Assembly: GCA_902651635.1 (NCBI GenBank)
Contig: CACRSC010000033.1
Span: forward strand, 267,077-297,213
Length of the DNA stretch: 30,137 bases
Reading direction: 5' to 3'
Source: Mastigamoeba balamuthi
Lineage: Eukaryota > Evosea > Mastigamoebida > Mastigamoebidae
Shown: one piece after another, positions 7,846 to 19,223 of the stretch
Layout: every line of letters starts with the position of its first letter
Position numbering within the stretch: the first letter of the stretch is position 1
The notes under the pieces: generated by a model
Databases searched by the model: none
What the model saw: the letters and a program-made list of their open reading frames with translations, nothing else
Told to the model about the DNA's origin: nothing
Translations under genes and position numbers: made by a program

Positions 7846-9860
7846 ATGTCGGGGACTCCCGATCCCTGGGCGCTCTCCGGGGCGCCGCGCAAGCGCGCGC
7901 GAGTGCTACTGGTGGACGACGACCCCATTGCCGCACTCGTCATCTCCGCATGTCTTCCCCATTGCACGGGTACGCGGGCGTGGCCCCTTGCTTCTCTCTC
8001 GGCACCATCTTGCCGGAGATCGGTATCTGGTTCCACGCGAATTGTCTGCATTCCGGGAAGTTTCTCAGACCGTGGTGGTTCTGCTGTTGCCACAGTGGTC
8101 AAGAGGGGTGGCGTGGACGAGGCCTGGCACGAGCTGAGCACCGGAGAGCCGTTTGACCTGGTCCTCTGCGACGTCATACTGGGCGAGGGCGACAGCGGCT
8201 TCAGGCTCGTGTCGCTGCTCGAGCTCTCGCCTCTGCGGGGCAGCGTTCCCGTCGTCATGATGTCCGCCTCCCCCGGCCTCTCTGTCGAGCACGGCCTGTC
8301 CTCGTGCGTCGACTTCCTGACCAAGCCCATCTGTGCGCGCAGTCCTTCCCCCCCCCCTGCGCAGCTGCCCGCCCGCCCCTGACTGGGAGAGCACCGCCAG
8401 CCAAGGACCTGCTGCGGAAGAAGGTGGACCTCGTGATCGACAACAGCGCCAAGGTCAGGCGCGAGGCCGAGTACGAGAAGGAGCTGGGGATGCTGCAGGA
8501 GCGCATTCACACGATGGAGGCCAAGACCGAGCAGGTGCGGGGGTGCTCTCCCCACGCAATCGTTGCTGAGCGCGCCGCCCCCCCTGCGCAGATCCTCGAG
8601 ACGCCCCTGCAGGCCATCATCGTGAGGCTCAAGTCACTGCTCAGCAGTTCGGACAGCCTGGGCGGCCCCCTTGCCAAGGAGCTCGGGGGGATCCTGCGGA
8701 CCCTCGCGAGCACCAAGCTCTACGAGCCCGCGCTCGAGCGCGTGGTCCACGCGCCGGACCTCGACCCCCTGGCCAAGAGCTTCATCCTCGACGCCTTTGG
8801 GAGGCCGCAGATACCGTACCCCGAGGTCTCGAGCGTCACGCCGGCTCCCAGCAGGCTCGTCACGAGCCCCACGTCCATGTGCGAGTGCCCAGTGTGCGAG
8901 CGGCTCAGGGAGTGGGACTTCGAGGCCCTGGCTCTGACGCTCGACGAGCTCGAGCACATCGCGGCGGTGATGCTGTGCTCGGTCGGGGTGCCCGAGGCAG
9001 GGGCGCGGGCCCTGTCGTCGATCGCGCGAGAGAGGTACCGCGCCAGGAACCCCTACCACAACTTCGCGCATGGCGTCGACTGCATGCAGGCAGTCTTCTC
9101 GATGCTGCTCTCGCTCGGCGGCGCCGCGCTGCTGACGCAGACGGACGTGCTGTCGCTCGTCGTCGCGGGGCTCATGCACGACATCGGGCACCCGGGCACG
9201 ACCAACGCGTACCAGGTCGGCGCCGAGACCGAGTTCGCGCTGACGTACAACGACCGCGCCGTGCTCGAGAGCTACCACGCGAGCACCTCGTGGCGCATAC
9301 TGCGGTTCGCGCTGCCGCACGGCTGCGGGGTCCTCGACGCCATCTCGGCGGCGTCGCTGCCCGCGTTCAAGCGCGACTTCCTCGAGGAGATCCTCGCGAC
9401 GGACATGGGGCAGCACATGTCGCTCGTGGCGCAGTGGAAGACGGCCGTCTCGCAGCCCGGCGGCTGGCGCCCGTCCAAGGAGGACCCCGAGGCCAGGTCG
9501 CTGCTGCGCCGGCTCATCATCAAGTGCGCCGACGTCTCCAACGTCGCGCGGCCGTGGCGCGCGGCGCACGCGTGGGCGCACCGCGTGTGCCGCGAGTTCT
9601 TCGCCGAGGGCAGGCTCTGCAGGGAGAAGGGCATGCCGGTCCTGCCGTTCATGGACGAGGCCGTCGCCAGCGTCCCGCGCGTCAACACGGCGTTCATCGA
9701 CGTCAGCGCGGCGACGCTGTTCTCGCTGCTGTCCGCGGTGGTGCCCGGCACGCACGGGCTCGTGGAGAACGTCGCGATCAACCGGCAGAAGTTCCAGGAC
9801 TGCATCGACCGCGGCCTGAGCTGCTGCTCCAACGGCACAGTCTCTGAGCTCCGCCGCTAA
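7846..9860 (+). CDS. regA: RegA-like response regulator/cAMP phosphodiesterase, 596 aa
   Basis: Exons 7846-7969, 8069-8332, 8401-8534 and 8592-9860; introns are 99, 68 and 57 nt. Residues about 18-130 form a receiver domain: acidic cluster D24-D26, phospho-acceptor D76 in LVLCDVI, S106 in VMMSAS, and K127 in LTKPI. A helical linker follows, then a class I phosphodiesterase from about residue 240. Its metal site is visible as YHNFAH (H330, H334), MHDIGHPG (H370, D371) and KCADVSN (D488). In Dictyostelium, RegA receives phosphate through RdeA and hydrolyses cAMP, lowering PKA activity. The same role here is inferred from the architecture. No transmembrane segment is present, so it should be cytosolic. 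One oddity is N539 in VNTAFID, where class I enzymes normally have the invariant Gln. The third intron is a multiple of three and has no stop. Confidence 0.9.
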
Positions 9861-10019
9861 CTTATTTGCTTCCCCCCTCCCCGGGAGCGAGCAGCAACGG
9901 GGCGCCAGACGAAGGCTCTGGCGCTGTTGCGGTGTTGATAGCTAAGAGATCTCTTCGTTCTCCCCCGGGGGGTCGGTGACGTTGAATCAGAAATTGTAAG
10001 TTGCGTGGTCGCAATTGCG

Positions 10020-10388
10020 TCAGTGCGCAGGCGCGGCCTTGGCCGTCGTCTCGGCGATCCACTGCAGGTAGGGCGCGCTGCCGGCCACGACGGGCAGAGC
10101 GATGATCTCGGGCACCTTGTACGGGTGCAGCTCGCGGACCTTGGCCTCGACCCTCGCGACCAGCTCAGCGCGCGTCTTAACGAGCAGCTGGACCTCTGCG
10201 TCGTCGCAGAGCTTGCCCTCCCACACGTAGACGCTCCGCACCCCGGGCACCAGCGTCGCGCACGCCGCCAGCCCCGCCCGCACCAGCGCCGACGCGATAT
10301 CGGCCGCCACCGCCTCGCTCGGCGCCGTCACCATGACCACGACCGCGCCCGTGCTGCCGCTGCCGCTGCCGGCCTCGCCCGACGACAT
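10020..10388 (-). CDS. cutA: CutA1-family protein, 122 aa
   Basis: Single-exon frame from ATG 10386-10388 to TGA 10020-10022. After a short Gly/Ser-rich leader of about 14 residues the full CutA fold is visible: VVMVTAPSEAVAADIASALV, then LAACATLVPGVRSVYVWEGKL, VQLLVKTRAELV, and HPYKVPEIIALPV. Length and motif order match bacterial and eukaryotic CutA1, a trimeric ferredoxin-like protein tied to divalent-metal tolerance in bacteria and of unclear function in eukaryotes. No secretory signal is seen, unlike the animal form. It is convergent with the regA-like gene, with stops 160 bp apart. Confidence 0.93.
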   Translation of the reverse strand: MSSGEAGSGSGSTGAVVVMVTAPSEAVAADIASALVRAGLAACATLVPGVRSVYVWEGKLCDDAEVQLLVKTRAELVARVEAKVRELHPYKVPEIIALPVVAGSAPYLQWIAETTAKAAPAH

Positions 10389-11087
10389 TTTGGCTCACTG
10401 CGCCGGTTTTGTTGTTTTTTTCTCTGCCCCAGCGCTGGGCGCGGCAATAAGCGTTACGTCACGTATTGCACCATCTGGGGGTTGGGGCGGGAAAGTGCTC
10501 CAAAGGAGCGCGGGGACACGGTGTTGTATGGGCAGAGGTGAGGAGTGCAGTGGTCGGGACTCTGCAGAGCAGTTTGTTTTCCTCGTTTTTGAGAGGCCCG
10601 AGAGGCCCGAAAACCGAACCCGTCGCGGGCGTTTTTTGAGAGGTGGGGAACACGTTTTGGGACAAGGACGCCAAGGACGCCCGTGCGCGGCCGCGCCACC
10701 GGAAAAGCTCGCTGCGGCGAAGACCCGGCGGAATCGCAGCCCGAGGATCGCGATGATATCCCGAGTTGTTCACAGCCGGACGACGTTCACCTAATCACAG
10801 ATTCAAAATCTTTCTAAATTGGTTCACTTTCGGGGGGTATACTGCTGATACACCCATAAAAAGCGCGGCGGCACGCACCACCCTTCGTCGAGGTGCGTGC
10901 CCGCTCCCCCCGCACCGCGCCGCGCGCCGCTCTCGGCACCCCACCGCGGGCCCGCCCGCAGACAGCGCGCGGCCGTTAAACAGATCGAGCCCCCTCAGAT
11001 ATTTTGGCTCACATTTCACTCTGATATAAAAACCAGAGCAACAGAGAGGAGAGCAGCGGAGGGCGCACCCACCCGACTTTATTACCG
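10389..11087. promoter_or_regulatory. divergent intergenic region between cutA and Rac gene
   Basis: About 700 bp separating two divergent starts. It holds short tandem duplications (GAGAGGCCC twice near 10591; AAGGACGCC twice near 10665) and an A/T-rich patch at 10795-10860. A TATA-like ATATAAAAA lies at 11024-11032, 56 bp before the Rac ATG. Open frames in this stretch are compositional and show no family motif. Confidence 0.4.
11024..11032 (+). promoter_or_regulatory. TATA-like element upstream of Rac gene
   Basis: ATATAAAAA in otherwise GC-rich sequence, 56 bp before the initiator ATG at 11088. The position is right for a TATA box with a short 5' UTR. Promoter consensus for this organism is unknown to me. 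Confidence 0.35.
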
Positions 11088-12290
11088 ATGCAGTCGATTA
11101 AGTGTGTCGTCGTCGGCGACGGCGCTGTCGGCAAGACGTTCGTCGACCGCTCCCCCCTCCCGTCGGGGCCCCCAGCCCGCCGGGTTTCCACCCTCCGGGG
11201 GCTTCCCCACTGCCCCCCGCGCTCACTCCTTTTTCAATTAAAAAATTCCAACCAAACTGCACAAATTCAAAACCGCACACACGCAAAACGCGCCCCGCCG
11301 CCGCCGCCGCGCGGGGGGGCGGGGGGCAGCGGGCCCAACCGTGCGCGCGGAGACTGACGCGGGGGCACGCGCGCAGGTGCCTGCTGATCTCATTCACTGC
11401 GAACGCGTTCCCGGGCGAGTATGTCCCAACTGTCTTTGACAACTACTCGGCCAACATGGTCGGTGCGTCTGGCGCCTTCCCCCTCGCTCGCCCCCCTCGC
11501 GCGCGCCCGGGGCCAGCCAGGCGCCTCCCGCAGCCTGGGCGAGTACGCGGGCGGGGGTGCCTGGCGGGCGAGAAAGAGAATTTTGAAGGGGCCTGTGGGC
11601 TTTGCGTCTGAGTGGAATTTTAACTGTGCGGGGTGGGCCCCGTCTTTCCCCCGCGGGGCGCAGTCGACGGGCAGAGCGTGGCGCTCGGGCTCTGGGACAC
11701 GGCAGGGCAGGAGGACTACGACCGCCTGCGCCCGCTGAGCTACCCGCAGACAGACGTGTTCCTTCTGTGCTACTCTGTCATCAGCCTGAGCTCGTTCGAC
11801 AACGTCAAGATCAAATGGTGCACCGCGCGTGTACTTTTAGTGCAATTACGCGGCTCACCACGGGAAACGAAACCGCACCTGCTGACACGGCAGGTTCGAG
11901 GAGATCAACCACCACTGCCCCGGGACGCCGATCATCCTCGTCGGCACCAAGATCGACCTGCGTGACGACAAGAACCAGGTCGAGCAGCTCAACTCCAAGT
12001 TCAAGCGGGGTCCCATCACCTACGACGAGGGCTTTGCCAAGGCCTCGGAGATCAAGGCCCACAAGTACACACACTTCCACTGCTTCTCCCGCTTGCTCCC
12101 CTTGCAACGCCAGTCAGTAGAGCCACGCGGGACTGACCAACGGGGGCTGTCCGGGGACATTGGCAGGTACCTCGAGTGCAGCGCGAGGACGCAGAAGGGC
12201 CTGCTGGACGTGTTCAACGAGGCCGTCCGCGTGGTGCTGAAGCCCCCGACGCAGCTGAGGAAGAAGGGGAAGAAGTGCAACATCCTCTGA
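11088..12290 (+). CDS. Rac/Rho-family small GTPase, 194 aa
   Basis: Five exons: 11088-11137, 11377-11462, 11664-11817, 11894-12064 and 12167-12290; introns are 239, 201, 76 and 102 nt. The P-loop GDGAVGKT spans the first intron, a common Rac intron site. Switch I is [17 protein letters not shown] and switch [22 protein letters not shown]. The base-recognition motifs are GTKIDLRDD and ECSA. The C-terminus is polybasic and ends CNIL, a CAAX box whose final Leu predicts geranylgeranylation and membrane attachment. All motifs needed for GTP binding are intact. It should control actin through PAK/WASP-type effectors, as Racs do in other amoebae. Which amoebozoan Rac subtype it is cannot be told. 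Confidence 0.95.
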
Positions 12291-12901
12291 AGAGGAGGCA
12301 GAGCGCGCACAGATGCAGCAAAAACACACCCGCTCACCCGCCGCCCGCATCCCTCCGCACACCCCCCGCGTAGAAGCAGACGCTCCCCGTTTTCCGCTCC
12401 TTACTCGGCGTTCCTGGAGGGCTGCGGGTAGATTGACACACATTAGCTCGACATCACCACACACGAACTCCTTCTCCCTCCCCCCTCCGTCCTCCCCTCC
12501 CCCCTCACCCCCGCTTCCAAGAAGCTCGCGGCAACCAAGCAGTAACCGAAAACTGTTTTCTTGCTCGCATGGACAAAGTGAACCTCGTGATTCCCTTGCT
12601 CGCTGACACATAGTGTGCTGCCCAAACTTGCCTCTTGCCTTGGGGTTCTTCTGGTGCCTGTGTGAAGACAAAGAAAATTCCCCGCAGGTTCCATTCTGCC
12701 TTTGTCCACACCGCGTGCCCGCTCGATCTCGGTGTCCGCTTGGGGGGCCTGGCTAGTGTTGCGTAGAGGGTCGCATGGTGGCCGTGTCCCCCATCTCGTC
12801 GCACTGCCGCGACGGGACGCATTCATAAGGCGGGGATATCTGCAAACGGGAGATATCACAGGGGGTTGTGATCACGTCAATTCCCTGTTGCACAGCGCGC
12901 G
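12291..12901. other. intergenic, 3' flank of Rac and promoter of Trm3-like gene
   Basis: No gene is supported. A C/T-only-rich tract at about 12463-12530 is strongly asymmetric between strands. Near the downstream start is an inverted repeat, GATATCT (12835-12841) and AGATATC (12851-12857), followed by the palindrome GTGATCAC at about 12868. These lie within 70 bp of the ATG at 12902. Confidence 0.4.
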
Positions 12902-15900
12902 ATGGACAGCTGGATCTCCGCCATTCTGGGCACTGCCGACGCCCAGGTGCCCCTCCCGGGCGACCTCGGCGACATCCCGGTCGCTGCGCTCGATTCCGTC
13001 GTCGGGGCCGTCGTCCGCTCCGCCCTGACTCTGCACCCGCTCCCCGACGGCGTCTCTCCCGCCGCGGCCGCCGTCTCCCTCGCGTCCCTCGCCGCCGCCG
13101 AGGCCTCGGGCCCGTCGCACTCGGCCCGCGCCCTCGTCCGCGTCGATCTCGCGGCCGCCGTCGCCCCCCGGTGCTCCGCGAGCGCCGCCTACGTCGACGC
13201 TCTGCTCGCCGCGATGCCGCACGCCGCCGTGCGCGACGCCGCCTGCAGGGCCGCCGTCGACGCCTCCGCGGACCTCGCCGCCGAGTCCGCGCTGCGCGGC
13301 GTGCGCTCGGCCGCCGTCTGGGGCCCCCAGCTCGAGGCGGCACTGCACCTGGCCCGCGCCGCCCTGCCGCGCACGCGTCCCGCGTTCGGCGCAGAGCTCT
13401 TCGCCGCGTGCGTCGGGCGGCTCGCGGCGCGGGGCGACGACGCGGAGGAGGCGGCGCTCGTGGCCGCGCGGAGGTGCATCTCGCGTTCGCTGCTGCCGGA
13501 GCTCATCGACGGCGACGGCCGCGCGCGGGAGCTGTGGGCGGCGCTGGCACCACTGGGAGCGGACTATGTGCTGCCGCCGACGTGCGCGGCGGCGGGGAAG
13601 ATAGTGCCGGCGGTCGGCGCGGCGGAGGTGCTGCGCGTGTGCCTGGCGGCGCTGTCGACGACGACGGGCGTCGCCAGGGAGGCGTGCGAGGCGTACACGC
13701 GCAAGTGCGCGCTGTACCTCGTGGGGGTGGCGGGCGGCCTCAGCGACCCCAAGACGTGGTCGACGTTCGCGGCCATCTGGGAGGCGCTCGAGACGCACTC
13801 GGGCGCTCTGATACGGCCCGCGTGGGCGAGGCTCGAGTCGCTGGCGCTCTCGGGCGCCCTCCCGCGCGAGTGGGTCGCCCTGCTCGCCGCCAAGGCCATC
13901 GAGCACTTCCACGCCCCTGTCCGGCGCGGCGTGCTGCACTCGTTCCTCAGCGCACGCGCTGAGCTCCTGCGCGCTCTGATCCCCGACATCAAGTTTGTCG
14001 AGGGCCCGGTCATGTCCGCGCTCGTCGATCCGCTGCTGTGAGCCCGCGCTCTCGTCCGCCCATTCGTGCCCGCTGAGCTTTTGCCCGTCAGGTTCCGCGG
14101 CGAGCTGCACAGGTCGTCGCTGCGGCTCGTCTCGCAGTTCCTCGACAGACTGTTCGAGGTGTGCACGAACCTCGACAGGACCGAGCTGCACACGGTGTAC
14201 ATGCGCACGCTCGTCTCGAGGAAGGTCTCTGGCGCAGCCCTGATGACCCGTACCGTCCCCCACTCCTCCCCTTGTTCTCAAGAAATCTCACACGGACCCG
14301 CGCGCACACACACAGACTTGCTCTACATGTCTACAAGGGAGAGACTGCTCACCATCCCTGGCTCCATCGCGCTGCTCACGCGCATCTGGGACGTGTGCGC
14401 TGCGACGCAGCACCACACCCAGCGCGACGTGGCCGCCTCTGCCATCGCCCTCGGCCTCCCGCGGATGCTTGCCGGAGCCGGGTGCTCTATCTCCATCGCT
14501 GAGCTCTCTGCTCTGCTCTGCTCGCTCCCTCGGCGCATGCTGCTCGCGCAGAGCACCGAGAGGGCGGCCGTCGCACGCGCTGTGCGCGAGCTCGAGTCGA
14601 GGGGCCCATGGCTCGCCTCTGGCATCGAGGCCATGGTCACTGATTTTCTCAAGACGCCTCTCGCGGGGTCCGGCGACGTACTGCCCGACGAGTGCGTGTC
14701 GATCAGGGAGCACGCACAGAAGATCGCCTTGATGCTGTCGTTCTTCGACGGCGCCAAGGGGCTGTGCTGGAGCGACGCCGCGCTGGCGGCCGTGCGCGAC
14801 ACGTGCTCTAAGGTGTACAGCCACACGTACCTCCCGCGTGGTGCAGCAGAGAAGGCGGTCGCTCTGCTGGGCCTCTCCGCAGAGTACGCATCGGCACCAT
14901 GCTGCACCTCGGAGCTGCGCAACGCTCTGACGCGCGTGTGCGACGAGACGGACAAGGAGGTCTCGGATTGTGCGACCGGCCCTGCTCACAATCTCGCTGC
15001 CCGTTCTAACAGCCAACACAGACATTGATATGAAGCTCAAGGCGATGCAGGCGGGATACCTGCAGCACACGCTACTGCTCGCCGACTGTCTCTCGGGGAA
15101 GAGCTGCGGCACAGCGCAGCGGGACATGCCGCGCAGAGCGTCGCTGCTCCAAAGATGCATGGAGCTTTTGCGCAGGGCAGACGCCACCCCAATCGACTCC
15201 ATTGGCAGCCTCGCCTCGATCCACGCGATCGTCGTGCGCGGCGGGTTCTCTCCTAGTGACATCCGCGACGTGTTCGACACCGTTCGTCGTTGCCCCATCT
15301 CCAGTACGGCCGAGTTGGAATCCGTGCTTCTCCTTACGTCGCAGCTGCACAGAGAACATGACAGAGCCGAAGAGCCTCGCGCACCTCTCGGCGGGCAGGA
15401 GATGGATCGAGTGGCTCGACATGGCGGTCGAGTGGAAGTGGGAGGTCGTCGCGTTGCTGGCTCCCGCCGTCATAGCCGCGGACAGCAGCGCCGTTTCCAT
15501 CTCGGACCTCATCGACGCCGTTGACGAGGTCTCGACCGGCCTGTCGCTGTGCAAGCTGCTGGACGTCTGCTGCGCCGTTGTCGGTGTTGTGCGGCCCGAC
15601 GTGTCCACTATACAAGCCGTTGACAACATTCTGATGAGGTGCTCTAAACTGCACAGTCCCCGATGCTGACATGGGCTCCGACCGCAGGTCCTTCAGGATG
15701 ATGAGCGACATCAGCTGGGACTCGCAGGCTCTTGCGGGCTGTGCATCGCTCGCGTTCAGCGCCCCGCTGGTGCGTGCATTACAACAATGCAGAGGTCCGC
15801 GTTCTCTGCCTCACGGAGGAGCGCGCTGCACGTCCAGGTTGCGATGAGCGAGTACCATTCCCATGCCGCGAGATGGGCCAGCTTCTTCCTGGACCTCGGC

Positions 15901-17638
15901 GAGCGCATCACAGGCATCTCGAACCTTGTCTCTCACTCGCTGCTTCCCGCGCTGGCGACTGTCCCGCACATCGCGCACCTCTACGTCGAGGAACTCATCG
16001 CTCTGGCCGCGCACGGGCCCTCGCGGGGCAAGTCGTACGGGGAGCTCTGCCAGGCGTGGGAGGAGGCCGCAGACGTGCTGCCCGGAGGCGAGGAGCGCAC
16101 CGTCAGCAGGTACTTTGACATGCGCGAGATCTACACGCGCGTCGAGCTCGGCGTGTTCGTGCGGCGCTCAGCTCCGCGCGAGGTCGCCGAGCGTATCGCC
16201 ATCGAGTGCGCCAAGAGGGCCATGTCGTTCTCCTCGCCGCGCTCGTCGGCCATCATACCGCTCTACTCGCACGAGCACCGCACGCAGCTCAGGCTGCTGC
16301 AGGCCGTGTGCGCTGCTGCTCCCCGCTGCGGGATCTCGGCGGTCCGAGAGGCCGGGGCGAGTCTGCGCGCCCTGATTACATACGACTGCCACGCTGTCTC
16401 GCGGCTGTTGGCCAGTGTCGCTCTCACTCGCCTTGCGATCTCCGACGTGTCGCTTGTGGAACCCCTGGTGGACTACCTCAAGGACGCCAAGGGCAGGACG
16501 CCCGTGCAGGTGTACGCGCTCTCTGTCCTGGGCCACCTGTGCGTCAACCTCGACGCCGCAAGGGGCAAGGAACTGTTCGCGAGGGCCGGCCCCGTCATGT
16601 ACCCGCACCTCTCTGGCGGCCTGAACGCCCGCACCCTGTCACAGATCGGCCAGATCGCGTGCTACCGCGCTGGACTGGCCTCGGGCCAGGTCTCCGTCAC
16701 GCTGCAGTGCCTGGAGAGGTTCTTCTTCAGCCAGGACGACGCACAACGCATCATCCAGGGCAACTACCCCGCGCTGATGTGGGGCAAGTACCTCGCCTGC
16801 GACGTGGAGGACGTGTACCGCAACATTCCGTGCTCCTTTGACAACTTCCCGCACGGCGATGTCGCGCCGGTCTCCGTGCTCGCGGCCCTCGACCCGCAGC
16901 TGCTCCAGCGTCTGGCGGACGACTCCGTCGCGGGCTCGTTCGTGTTCAAGCCGATCTGCCCAGACGGAGTGCCTCGTGCGGCCCTGGAGGAGCCGGACCT
17001 GTGGGGTGCTGGCTCGACTGACCAGTCTACTATCGATGAACTCCAGCGCAAGGTGGGCCAGATTTACCGGTCCTTCGCCTTAACCTTCCGATTTCGGGCA
17101 GCCCGAGCCGTGGGAGGTCAGCGAGGCCGCGGACGAGACGAGGGGCAGCTCGAGGGCGAGACGCAGGGTCCAGGACCTCGTTCTCGTCGCCTCGCTGGTC
17201 GACAGGCCTCCGAACCTGGGCGGCATGTGCCGCCTGTCGGACATCTTCGGCGTCAGAGAGTACGTCGTCCCCGACCTCCGCGTTCGCGACAACGGGGCGT
17301 TTCAGACGGTCAGCGTCACGAGCGAGCGCTGGGTCCCTATGGTCGCCGTCGGCGAGCCCGGGCTGCCGGAGTACCTCGCGAGGAAGAGGGCCGAGGGTTA
17401 TACACTGTTTGGCGTCGAGCAGACCTCTGGGAGCGTGCCGCTGCAGAGCGTCAAGTTCCCACAGAAGTCTCTGCTGATCCTTGGCAAGGAGGCCGAGGGG
17501 CTGCCCGCCCCTCTGATCGCACTGCTCGACGCCTGCATAGAGGTGCCCCAGTTCGGGGTCGTGCGTTCGCTCAACGTGCACGTCACCGCGGCGCTCGTCG
17601 TCTGGGAGTATACGAAGCAGCACGCATGCGCACAGTGA
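12902..17638 (+). CDS. Trm3/TARBP1-like tRNA (Gm18) 2'-O-methyltransferase, about 1435 aa
   Basis: Proposed exons 12902-14037, 14092-14224, 14342-14969, 15013-15303, 15353-15638, 15688-15769, 15838-17052 and 17102-17638. They sum to 1435 codons plus stop, close to yeast Trm3. Residues 1 to about 1240 are Ala/Leu-rich helical repeats of ARM/HEAT character. The last about 180 residues are a SpoU (SPOUT) methyltransferase with all three motifs: LVASLVDRPPNLGGMCRLSDIF (motif 1; Asn and Arg visible), SLLILGKEAEGLPAPLI (motif 2), and VRSLNVHVTAALVVWEY (motif 3). The enzyme is expected to methylate the 2'-OH of G18 in tRNA using S-adenosylmethionine. Motif 3 reads HVTAAL where many members have HVSGAL. 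The intron 14225-14341 is a multiple of three with no stop, so its removal is inferred. It is convergent with the Ccz1-like gene, 53 bp between stops. Confidence 0.88.
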
Positions 17639-17691
17639 CCCCGCTTGTTGCCCGCGCCCGCGAACAGAACTGCATCCCAAGCACAGGGATT

Positions 17692-19223
17692 CTATTCGTC
17701 CTTGTCATCACCACTGAACCACACCATGGACACACCGTAATCCCTCCGTATCGCCGTGAACCCAACCTTCGATCGCTGCGGCTGCGACCGCAGCTTCGCA
17801 CTGATCTTACCGAAGAAAGAGCTCGCTGATTTCGTCTGCTGCTTCTGCTCCACCGGCACCGTCACCGTGATGCTCTCTATGTTAGACAGCGGGTCTTCCG
17901 CATCCTAAGGAGAGCAGTCAGGACATTGATGCACGACAGAACTAGCGAGGCACATGGCTCAGGATGCCCAAGGCCCACACCGAAGTGTCCCACAGGACAT
18001 CGGGCGAAGACTCGGGCAACGAGCAGCACACGCCGCGACTGCTGCGCTTCAGGAAGCACGTGCTTCCTTCTTGGATCGCTGGCATCCTGCTTTGCTCCAG
18101 CAGTCCTTGAGTTAGCAGGTCCCGCATCTGCAGACGCGTGTCATGGACGACAAATGGGTCGTGTTCCCTTGGAGGGTGTTAGGGGTTGAAAAAGTTGTGC
18201 CTGACTTACGGTTGGACAGGGGTCGATGGAAGGGCAAAGGCAACAAGAAGGAACTCCTCCATTCCGACGGCAATCATACAGTATTTCTCCAGCTCTCCGG
18301 GCACAGACTCCACAGGCAGGTACACGTCCCTGCACACCACTTGTTCTCCCTGTTCTGGGCAGAAATAACCAATTCAGGATACTAGCTGACATTCATCATA
18401 CCACGGGCACGCGGAAGCAGCGAAGTCGCCCTGAGGTACAACAACAGCGAGGCAAGACTCTCGCTTGGGACGGATGTGCACACGAGCGTCTCAGACATAA
18501 AGAGCGCCGAGTACTGGACCCACGCCTGCCTAGGAAGGTTCTGAAGCACTCCTGTGAGGTATGTGCCCAAGGGTCTTCAGGCGCCAACCAGAGTGCTGTC
18601 GTATTTGGCCTTCTGGAACTCGTTCAGGCGGACCTGAATCTCCTCTCTGCACTCGCTGCTGACATCTGCGAGCCGGGCAGCCTGGGAATTGTCAGGGGCA
18701 ACCAACGTGGCACACTGAGGCCTCCTCCCACTCACGGGCAGAGTGGAGCACAGCATCGAGGCCGAGGGGTCCGACTGCAGCGAGCTGAGCACGCGGCCAA
18801 ACACCGAGGACAGCGTCGCGGCAGCAGAGCCGTCTCGCACCCCGGCCTCGAGCGCAGGGCCGAGGCACAGCGACACCGCCCCGAGGCACGTGTGCGCCAG
18901 CCACGCCGCCCGCACCACGTTGGGCGGCACCACGACCGCCACGACGATGGGGCCCTCCTGCGCGTACCCCACGCGCTCTCCGCCCTCCAGCTCGAGCTCG
19001 GTGGCCTGCGTGCGTCCACGACGTCAGAACGGGTGGAGCCCGGCGCGGGGCCCCTGCGTACGGGATGGCCGTGTGGCGTGACGTGGCAGAGGGCGGTGCG
19101 GGAGGCGGCGAGGAGCAGGGCGAAGCGCTCGGGGGTCGACGAGGGGTACGAGTACGCGATCGAGGGACCCTCGGCCGGAGCTGTGTCGATCACAACGGCG
19201 CATACGCTCTGCTGCGCTGCCAT
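17692..19223 (-). CDS. Ccz1-like (longin-type) protein, about 387 aa
   Basis: Start ATG at 19221-19223, TAG at 17692-17694. Proposed minus-strand exons: 19223-19083, 19005-18736, 18681-18589, 18540-18405, 18354-18218, 18127-17954 and 17904-17692; the phases fit throughout. The N-terminus (AVVIDTAP..GPSIAYSYPSSTPE, later EGPIVVAVVVPPNV) has longin-like strand spacing. The best family cue is YSALFMSETLVCTSVPSESL followed by LLLYLRATSLLPR, which mirrors the Ccz1 second-longin segment of the YTAFLYNDQLIWSG / YLTTSLFPR type. The C-terminus holds SFFGKISAKL. Ccz1 pairs with Mon1 to activate Rab7 on late endosomes. The protein is shorter than human CCZ1 and the match is by eye, so another HerMon/longin family is possible. 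The 18210/18218 splice donor is ambiguous. Confidence 0.6.

Noticed and set aside
10387-11012. The 12-mer ATTTTGGCTCAC occurs at 10387-10398 (at the cutA start) and 11001-11012 (upstream of Rac).
   Set aside because: In 30 kb searched on both strands, dozens of exact 12-mer pairs are expected by chance, and the positions relative to the two starts differ.
12443-12859. Minus-strand open frame of 138 aa between the Rac and Trm3-like genes.
   Set aside because: It has no family motif and irregular composition, and it overlaps a C/T tract and the likely promoter of the Trm3-like gene.
12872-14281. Minus-strand open frame of 469 aa opposite the Trm3-like gene.
   Set aside because: Its Arg/Gly-rich composition is typical of antisense GC-rich DNA, and the plus frame continues into the recognised methyltransferase.
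14966-14993. GATTGTG and CACAATC could fold across the donor of the 43-nt intron at 14970-15012, and share words with the 7629-7666 hairpin.
   Set aside because: A 7-bp stem is expected often in this much sequence and the shared words are only about 10-12 nt.
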